Source of the DNA: Calycina herbarum
Lineage: Eukaryota > Ascomycota > Leotiomycetes > Helotiales > Pezizellaceae
Direction of reading: 5' to 3'
Assembly (NCBI GenBank): GCA_001414485.1
Contig: LLEY01000226.1
Location: forward strand, 1-64,000
Length of the DNA stretch: 64,000 nucleotides
The position numbers were made by a program, and so were the translations under genes. The notes below the pieces were generated by a model. The model was not told where the DNA came from and did no database searches. It was given only the letters and a program-made list of their open reading frames with translations. Numbering within the stretch: the first letter of the stretch is position 1; the number at the start of each line of letters is the position of its first letter. Positions 56,601 through 64,000 of the stretch are shown piece by piece.

Positions 56601-58464
56601 TGCAGTCGTAAGGGGCTGCATGAACTTCACGCGCCTTTGCCGTGCGTGCATTAGAGAATATCCCAGCCACGTCCTTCAAAATCGATCTTTCATATCCATG
56701 ATTCGATGATTCCATCTCCTTTTGAGCGCCACCCGGTGGCTTTATCTAGCCTAATTGTAAATCTAACGCCGTTGGAGATGCTCCTTGCCCGATTTGGACA
56801 AAATGGCTAGATGACATTCCATGCAATTGTCATTTGTTCATCTCTCAGGCATCGGACATACCGCACACTCTCACAACAGGGGAAACTCTGTGTAGGGTTC
56901 CCCGCATCTATCAAAACTCAATACCTCGGCACTCGAATGTAGTTTGTTCGAACTTGCTGACGTATTAGCGAGGCGTGGTTTTCACTCCTTCTCGAATACA
57001 ATATCGGATGTTCCGTGGCTTCCATGGAATGTTCTCTACAGGTTGTCCCCTTCGTATCTTCCTCCTATCGTACGTATACGGAGTAACTCCCGACGGATGA
57101 TCTGCAGCAGCCGCCTTTCTTTATGACAAAACATGTTGTTTATCAAACGGCGTTGAAGTCCTCGCTGAGGTCGGGTTGTCGTTTTGCGGGAACGGTGACC
57201 GGATGCTTCGGGTTTCTACCCCGTCAGCCGCTCTCTATTTCCCAAAATATCCTCAGACAATGAAGACATTGCCTCTTTAGTGTTCCTGCTTCCTTCATCC
57301 TCCAATCACAATTATGCCTTGAGTGCTGAGTTTTTGAAGTTCTAAACGTTTTAAATCTCCATTTCTATCAATGCTGTGTTTCCGGAAGATTTACTCTCTT
57401 GAAATGGATGTCAATTATTTTCTACTAACTGTATATCGGTGGAGCCCCTGGTTTACGAAGCGACCAACAAGAGGAGGGCATTTGTATTGGAGGGAAGTGG
57501 TATGTCATCTCCATCACATAGGAGCAGCATTGAACCATGATCCAATCTGTCAATTAATTGTTGCTGCCTTGATTCGTACTCTCTTCCTTCCTTTGTGGCG
57601 AGAACTGGATCGTTTTCTTGGTATGATATACTCATACACCACGACGTTCATCAACTCGCAACACAGTCAGCTTGTGCGACCAGCTTTTGAAGCGGCCGCC
57701 ACGAGGCGATTGTTTACAGAGTTTAATTTGCCCCTCAATACTTCATGAGGCGTAAAGCTTACATAGACCCCTCGATACGACTGCTTACTGTGCGAAAGCT
57801 ATTCGTTACGAGTTACGAGAGTAGTGAAATTAACGATCCCACGCAGATGCCCGGTTTCCTAAACTGCCTTTTGCAAAGCCGGTACTTATCATTGTCAGAA
57901 ATCAGGATATCGAAATTCAACGGGAAGCTGGCAATTTATAAATCCCAAACGGAGTTTTGCAACTTTCAGTCTCTAGTAAGTATTGACTATGTTTCCTGAC
58001 TTTCTATTGTCCGAACGGTTAGAAGAACAAGGTTCAAATACTGCTTTTCGGAGGCTAACTCGCACACTACCTTATATTTTTCGAATTTGTTTAGAATGGT
58101 TAGTAATTCTTCTCCCTGGCGAATACCAGCATTCATTTACGAAAGGTCAACCAAAACCAATCCAAAATCGCCCCCAAATTCTCAAGATTGAAGGTAGAAA
58201 TTGTTCAGTGGCACAATATGGAGTTCATACTTACAATACATGTCTCTGAACTCGCCCAATACCCAAACACCAAGGACCAAAAGAATCTCATCTGTACCTC
58301 AGACAGACCAGATCGCACGCCGTACTCCAAACAAAAAGAAATCCCCCAAGTTTCTCATCATACATCCCACCTTGTTATATTCTCAACCCAAGTTAGGTAT
58401 CTTTTCCATTCCCATCCCTCACTTCCAAAACTTCCATAACAGGACTGAATGGTGATCAGTCCCT
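53667..58464. other. Gene-free 4.8-kb region
   Basis: Nothing coding is supported between the Zn2Cys6 gene and the MARVEL gene. Several 60-130-codon frames exist on both strands, without motifs or splice support. Some short stretches look protein-like (for example near 57400-57740) but I cannot assign them. It may hold decayed genes or heterochromatin-like DNA. Confidence 0.4.
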
Positions 58465-59335
58465 CTATCTCAATGGACCATGTGGTTCGACCTCTTGTCC
58501 ATATCCGCTGTGATATCCAATATCCATTTCATATGACGAAGCACCTTGATGCAAAGATGTTGAAGAACCAGCTTGGTGGGCGGTAGTTCCTTGTCCCCTA
58601 AGAGTTTCGTATTTCTGTTCCCTCCCAGTTGTAACAGTCAAGTCCTTCAATTTCTGTGCCTCCTTATCATCTTCCGGCAAAGCGTATTTTCCACGGCTAT
58701 ATGTTTTATTCCAAGTCTTGACATCAAGAGCAAGTGCTGCAAATGTTGCGACGCTGTTATCAAACAATCGTTAGTCAAAGTTTCAAAATGCACCGGAATA
58801 GATCCGTAGAGCTGAGAGGGTGCACGTACGTTCCAATAAAAGTCATAGACCACAACGCCTTATAATCTCTACAAACACTGACTGCAGCTGGTTCTTTCCA
58901 CGCCTGTATCGAGCATGTCTTTCCCAGCACATTGGAATTGCTAATCGACCAAGAGAGCATCCCAAAACCCATCGCCCATATCGCAGATATCGCTCCGTTG
59001 GTTATCAAATTATAGCGGGGTGAGAGGAATCGGAAGTTGTAGAGGAAAATCGTGATGGCTAGGGAAACGATGGTCGCGAGAGAGACGCTAAGGAGAACGA
59101 TGAATGTCCATGGGATTTGAAAATGACCAGCGTCTGTCAAATCACTGTCAGTCAACGGGCTTCAGCAGCACTATCATTGCGCTTCTGGGGGGGACTAAAT
59201 ACGCAAGAAATGCATGAAATATGCAATTATACTGCTAACAGTGATGGAAGATAACAATTGAGCAGCTCGAAGACCATGGAACGGCCATCGTGGGTATGGA
59301 GAGGGCTGGCCTCCTCGAACGTTGCGATGGATCAT
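58465..59335 (-). CDS. MARVEL-domain membrane protein
   Basis: Exons 59335-59203, 59133-58830 and 58753-58465 give 241 residues. Four transmembrane helices fit a MARVEL domain: GLRAAQLLSSITVSSIIAYF, IPWTFIVLLSVSLATIVSLA, LITNGAISAIWAMGFGMLSW and ALWSMTFIGTVATFAALALD. The N-terminus RGGQPSPYPRWPFHGLR and the IPWTFI block are typical of fungal members of the family. The C-terminal tail is cytosolic and Gly/Ser/Gln-rich. Fungal MARVEL proteins (such as Nce102-type) are linked to eisosomes and plasma membrane domains; the role here is not known. Introns are 69 and 76 nt, all phases kept. Confidence 0.88.
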
Positions 59336-60043
59336 CGTGTCGGGCTTCTTGGTGTATTTCCGGTGGTCGAGGTCGTGATAAAAGAATGGAAAGCCAAAAA
59401 GGCAGCACAGCGATTGCGATGAAGTCTCTTCAAGAGTTGCTCAAGACGAGGAGAACACGATCGCACCTCTCGCCGCGTGTCTCATCCCCTTAGATGAGGC
59501 TAGGGCTGAGAGGCACAGCGATATGAAGTCTTGGCCGGAAATTTGGGGGCGGAAAAGGTTCGTGCTCACATGATTGAACATTTCAGCATTTCGGATCGAC
59601 ACCCCATATTTTGGTTAAAAAGGCTCAGATAATTTGAAAATATGGAAACATTAATTCAAAGTCCGAGTTCTTGTTTGCCGCGAAGTTATTTGTGGTTCCA
59701 TAGTACATTAGATTCGTTCAATGGCTTTCTCATTCGGAACAAATGGCTGGAAAATGGCTGAATAAAATGGAGGAACAATGAACTACTATATCCATTGGAA
59801 AATTTTGAATTCTTGTAGAAATCACAGTGTATGTTAAAAAATGCTATACTGAAGGCACCAGACCAAGAATAGTTCCAAAAACCAAACATTCACTTAGCTA
59901 AGTGCTCGGTTCTCCCCCTTTTTACGTAGCCTGGACTCCGATTGGACTCGGTTGAGTGGATTGGCAATAAGCGTACTCGCGAGATCAATCATGGCTTGGT
60001 TTGCAGTGGATTGGCCAACGTTGAACTTTATAACAAGGGTATT
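59336..60043. other. Intergenic region
   Basis: Upstream of the MARVEL gene and downstream of the DUF3433-like relic. No coding sequence supported. Confidence 0.4.
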
Positions 60044-62150
60044 TCACATATATAACCACCACACCAAACCAGAACCTCTAAATAAACCCACCTTCTCCAT
60101 TCCCCACAGGCCGATACTGACCACCATTCCCACCCCCGATCTGATATCAACAACATTCCCAAGTTTCTCCTTCTCCCCTTTCTTCTCTTCCAAAACCTCC
60201 ACACCCCAGCTCCTCTTCCCGCCACTAACAAACCACCCCATAAACACTTCTTCCCTCCCATTGCCCCTCTTGATGTCCTTCGCACTAGAACTCGCCAACT
60301 GCAATAAGCCCTCACTCGCGTAAACAAACCCAATAACACTCCCAAGTATATCGATATCCCTAGGTAGTGCATCCAAAACCCCCTTTCTTCTCCAAATAGC
60401 CAGTACGATCATGGTGGTAAGCAAAAGAAATCCGAGGATCGACAGACAAAGAATAACAGCCACGGGCGAAAGATCCAACTGCTCGACACTCGAACTCAAA
60501 AGCACCCTAACATTCGGTCCCGTAGTCATTCTGCAAATAATACCCCTTGTCCCCACCATAAACCTCCTCCGTCTTCCCCAGATCCTGCGAGACAACAGCA
60601 TTCAAAGGCCAAGTCCCATTAACATAAAGCCCCTCACTAGAGTTCGCACTCCCATACACAAAATTCTTGAAGAAATTCGAGAATACGGTGCTACTTCATC
60701 CCCCAAAGTCTTGGGATCAAGAAGCGCGTATTTGTCGTTATTTACCATATTAAGTGCCGCATAAGACATGAACTAAATTGTGTCCTGGTAACCGGAAATT
60801 GAACGTGTGATCCTCTAAAATTTCTGCAGAGGTAGCAACGCCCATGACGTTGGACTCAGCATCACTAGTCATAGCTGCACCAATAAGTGCGTCGTGAAAG
60901 AGGTGGCCGTAGGATACTGTGACGTTTGATACATGACCTCCATTAATTTTCGCTCCGGAACCGACGTATGCTATAGTGGAATAGTTGACTCATTTGGAGA
61001 CTCTGAGTTTGAGGTAGTTGTAGGTCCAGGCATTGGGTTCTAATTTTGGAGGCTCGAGGATTTTGTAGTCTTGCACGATTCCCGTGGCTAGGTCGACAGT
61101 GACGCTGGAGTTTGCGGTCTCAAAGATGGGCGTGCAGTTCAGGACTGTGACTTTGGGGATGTCTTTCCATACCCAATGATATGATGATCCGTAGCCTTCT
61201 CCGGATATGATTTGGCTTGGTTTTAGGGAGGTGTTGAATTGTGCGGGGAATGGGTGGCCAGTAATCTACTTTACGACGATTCCGTTATGTGTTGAGTCCG
61301 CGAGGGAAGACCACTGGTACCATTAGCTCAAGCAAACCAACAACACTTGAATGGAGAGGGACTTACATGTCCAATAACCGCCTCGCCCGGATCTTCATTA
61401 GTACCATTCCCACAACATTTCATCCTATAATTCGCCGAAAAGAAATTAAAGTCTGGATTTGTCTGAGACCAGTACTTGGAAGTACCATGGAAAGTTTAAT
61501 TCATCGCCAGACCTAGGTTTAACTCATAACCAACCTTCAGATCAGAAGGTATGTTTACCCAATCCCAAGCAGTTTTGTTTGTGAAATCCAATGTGGTAAG
61601 CCAAGAAGATGTGTTGGAAGACATATCAAACTGGGTACACTCTAGCTTTCCTCTCCGCGATGGTGTGTTTATTGTGACATTATTTACCTCACCAAGGAGA
61701 GATGCGTCAGCCATTGATGACTCACTTTGTTTCTTTGTTTTTAATTTCTCAAGTTGAACTGTTAGCATTGCTTGTTTGAAGCTGTAGTAAGAACTAAAGG
61801 TTCTCGAACCTGGAGTAAAATACTCTTGGCCCTAAGGAAAGTAAATCAAAGAACAAACATACATATGGTTGCAATCTTCTAAAAGTTTCGTCCACCGACG
61901 TCCACCACAACTTTACCCCAACGGCGTTCAAAGTCGGGATAATAGAGTATGGAGAAAGTGCCTCGATGGATGTATGCACGAAGTTAACATCAAATGAAGA
62001 GACCAGAAATGATTGGTATATCCCCGAAACCCTGAATTTCGAGAACATGGCTGCCAAAACAACGATCATAGCGGTGAGACAGGCAAGGAGACCGATGAGT
62101 AGCCATCCACGGAGAACTTGCGGTCGCCAGTCTCTCTACTCGGTATTTTG
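60044..62150 (-). pseudogene. DUF3433-like membrane protein relic
   Basis: Family-like blocks appear in order on the minus strand: WRPQVLRGWLLIGLLACLTA, IYQSFLVSSFDVNFVH, ISGEGYGSSYHWVWKDIPKV, CTPIFETANSSVTVDLATG, WTYNYLKLRVSK, YSTIAYVGSGAKINGGHVS, VYGSANSSEGLYVNGTWP, VAVILCLSILGFLLLTTMIV and VLDALPRDIDILGSVIGFV. This fits the large fungal DUF3433 family. A TGA at 60992-60990 interrupts the frame after LRVSK, and several joins require frame changes (near 60710 and 60530), while the 5' end runs into a stop. Some changes could be introns, but the TGA argues for decay. Confidence 0.5.
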
Positions 62151-62159
62151 GCGTGAAAA

Positions 62160-62715
62160 CACGAAATCTGAGCTCTGTGAAGTATGTCAGTCGTTTCTAG
62201 CTAAGCTCACTGGCGATGTCAGCGCCAATATCCAGGAATATGACGATATTTCCGAGCTGACGGAGTCCATGAGAACGTTCCTTGGCAGCCCAACAAACGA
62301 CAGAGAGTCTAGGCCTTTGGATAAAGACGATGGTGGTCTGTCGAACGGAGAAGTTGTGAATGCCAACGCATTTTATTCCAGGATTTCTTTCAATAACTTC
62401 GGCAACAAGTTCAATGTTCTAGGGACACCCTCAGAGGACGAGAATGAAGGCTCAGAAGACGAGGACGAAGGTTCAGAGGACGAAGGTAAAGATCCAGAGG
62501 TTTCGAAGCCCGACTGGGACTCGGATTCGTCAGACGATGGATCTGGCGGTTCCTTCGAGAAGCTCAAATGGAGTTACCACCACTACGAGACCTTTCCACT
62601 ACTCAGAGAGTCGGCGAACATGGGTTGTGGTCTATGTTACCAGTTCCTCCACAGTATCGATGAAAATGACGTGGAGTACCTCCAGAAGTGGTTTGGCGAA
62701 AATAATCATGGCTAG
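62160..62715 (+). pseudogene. HET-protein N-terminus-like fragment
   Basis: The frame from about 62160 carries ELCEVCQSFLAKLTG and later HYETFPLLRESANMGCGLC, two blocks that often open fungal HET proteins, with an acidic Ser/Glu/Asp-rich insert between. A TAG at 62713-62715 ends it before any HET motif. The first 60 codons of the frame overlap the DUF3433-like relic on the other strand and are probably not coding. Confidence 0.4.
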
Positions 62716-62718
62716 ACT

Positions 62719-63526
62719 ATGGAATCATACGCGTATATAATTTCAAAGGGGGACGTGGTGGATATTGCCACTTTCGAAACTTCGTTTCTGAGCCAAAATT
62801 GGACAACAAAATTCCAGCTACCCGACTCAACATCGAACCCTACTCTCCCTCTTCGTCCGCAGATAGGTGGGCAACTCATTCTCGTCGGAGCCCAGAACAA
62901 TTTCAACACTCAATCAATGATTGCAAATCCAAACATCACAGATCAAGCTCGTGTAGTGAAGCAACGCTTTCTGGGAGAAATTATGCATACGGTCAGAGCT
63001 CGAAAACATCGGCACTCAAGATGCTAAAAAGATCTCTAGGAGAATAGCGGAATCGGAGCAGAGAATTATCGTTAGCTTAGTTATTGGTTGTATCCTTGCC
63101 GTCGTTCTCATAGGATCGAGCGTCATGCTTGTTTTGGTTATGATTGAAACTCGACTTTCCAAACGACCGCTAAACTTGGTGCAGAGACCTACGGTTATTT
63201 CTGCTGTTACTTCTATGGTTGCTTCGGAGCCTTCTACACGTGCTGTTTTCCAAGGGTTGGATCTGTCATCTGACGAAGCAATGAGGAGAACTTTGGATGG
63301 TTATCTTTTTTCGCTTCGAAATGGTATACTTTATACGCATAAAGCAGAGAGGAATGAGCAATTCTCCAGCTGCTGCTGCTCTTTCTGGCCATCTCGGTGC
63401 GGTCGCACAAAATTAGAAGCGGAGAATAAGTTCGCACCACCTCGAGGAAAGAAGACATCTCGTCTGAGAGAGACTCGTTGCCGTGTAGCTAGAAGATGCG
63501 CGCTAGCGTTTGCTAAATTAGCTTGA
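62719..63526 (+). pseudogene. Second DUF3433-like fragment (plus strand)
   Basis: Reading from about 63040 there is a transmembrane-like stretch (IIVSLVIGCILAVVLIGSSV), then ETRLSKRPLNLVQRPTVIS and AVTSMVASEPSTRAVFQGL, resembling the C-terminal part of the same family as the minus-strand relic but facing the other way. An earlier piece at 62719-63027 is in another frame. Confidence 0.35.
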
Positions 63527-64000
63527 AGCTCTTCTAGGGTAGATGAGGGAGACATCGCTAGGAATATACAAGGCCAACAGACATCCAAACATACCAGGCT
63601 TGAACTGGTAAACATAGATGATTGAACCTTGTGCCGTTATAGCACCTCGCCCCCGAACTGCAGTGTAAGTGGAGCATGTACGATTGCGGACAGTTTCATT
63701 CGAGAGAGATCCTGAACTAACCTCACCAAGCCATTAATTTGAACCAAATCCAGTCATTTTTCAGCCTCATACCCGAACTTATGAAGGAAAAGCATAGGTT
63801 GTATCCAAAAGTACCAATGCTCTTGAGTTCAGTCTTTGGGGGCTGGAAAGAGGAAAATAAGTACCGGGGAATTATTTCGCTGGTTGCACGTGAGAAGACA
63901 GGAGCCGCTATAAAAGGAAAGAAAGGTGTTAGAGTGTTCCCCCCTAGCTCTTATGCTTGCAACGGTATCGCCAGGTCTCGAAAGTCTTCGCAGTTGTGTC
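63527..64000. other. Right edge, nothing recognised
   Basis: No coding sequence supported. A GC-mixed intergenic stretch. Confidence 0.4.

Overview
The window is nuclear DNA of a filamentous ascomycete (Pezizomycotina; a leotiomycete is my best guess but is not proven). Evidence: genes split by 50-130 nt introns with GTANGT donors and short branch-point tracts, fungus-specific families (HET, Zn2Cys6, MARVEL, PMP3, ATG10, DUF3433-like, fungal C2H2 arrays), and long gene-poor gaps. No operons, transposase or reverse transcriptase, or CRISPR were seen.

Layout. 1-5.3 kb: gene-free, simple repeats, ending in a poly-G run with an N. 5.4-12.2 kb: a HET-domain gene, a two-exon gene for a polyQ/coiled-coil protein with hydrophobic segments, and a single-pass membrane protein gene. 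12.2-14.8 kb: gene-free, with a cluster of small palindromes. 14.8-21.3 kb: the strangest region. A minus-strand gene reads zinc fingers, then a patatin N-terminus, then a non-reducing polyketide synthase KS piece, then a second zinc finger, largely in one open frame. Beside it lies a frameshifted alcohol-acetyltransferase-like pseudogene. 22.4-30.9 kb: dense conserved block of eIF5, ATG10, U1A/U2B''-type snRNP protein, ARPC1 and a low-complexity conserved fungal protein. 31.7-33.3 kb: an intron-containing tRNA (anticodon GTG by position) and PMP3. 34.4-36.2 kb: a GC-rich gene joining tandem Cys-rich modules to an APH/choline-kinase-like domain, preceded by a 15-bp tandem repeat. 36.5-38.9 kb: small or broken genes. 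39.2-46 kb: ribosomal protein eL22, a mitochondrial carrier, a GT8 glycosyltransferase and an unknown 393-residue protein. 46-51.8 kb: AT-rich, repeats, and a 2EXR-like fragment. 51.8-53.7 kb: a Zn2Cys6 regulator. 53.7-58.4 kb: gene-free. 58.5-59.3 kb: a MARVEL protein. 60-63.5 kb: DUF3433-like relics in both orientations plus a HET-N-terminus-like fragment.

The central block and eL22 are housekeeping (translation, splicing, actin nucleation, autophagy). The flanks are accessory and show gene decay, recombination and domain shuffling. The two loci most worth following are the zinc finger-patatin-KS mosaic and the Cys-rich APH gene. Splice sites were placed by eye and checked by frame arithmetic. 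All family names come from motif recognition, not from searches.
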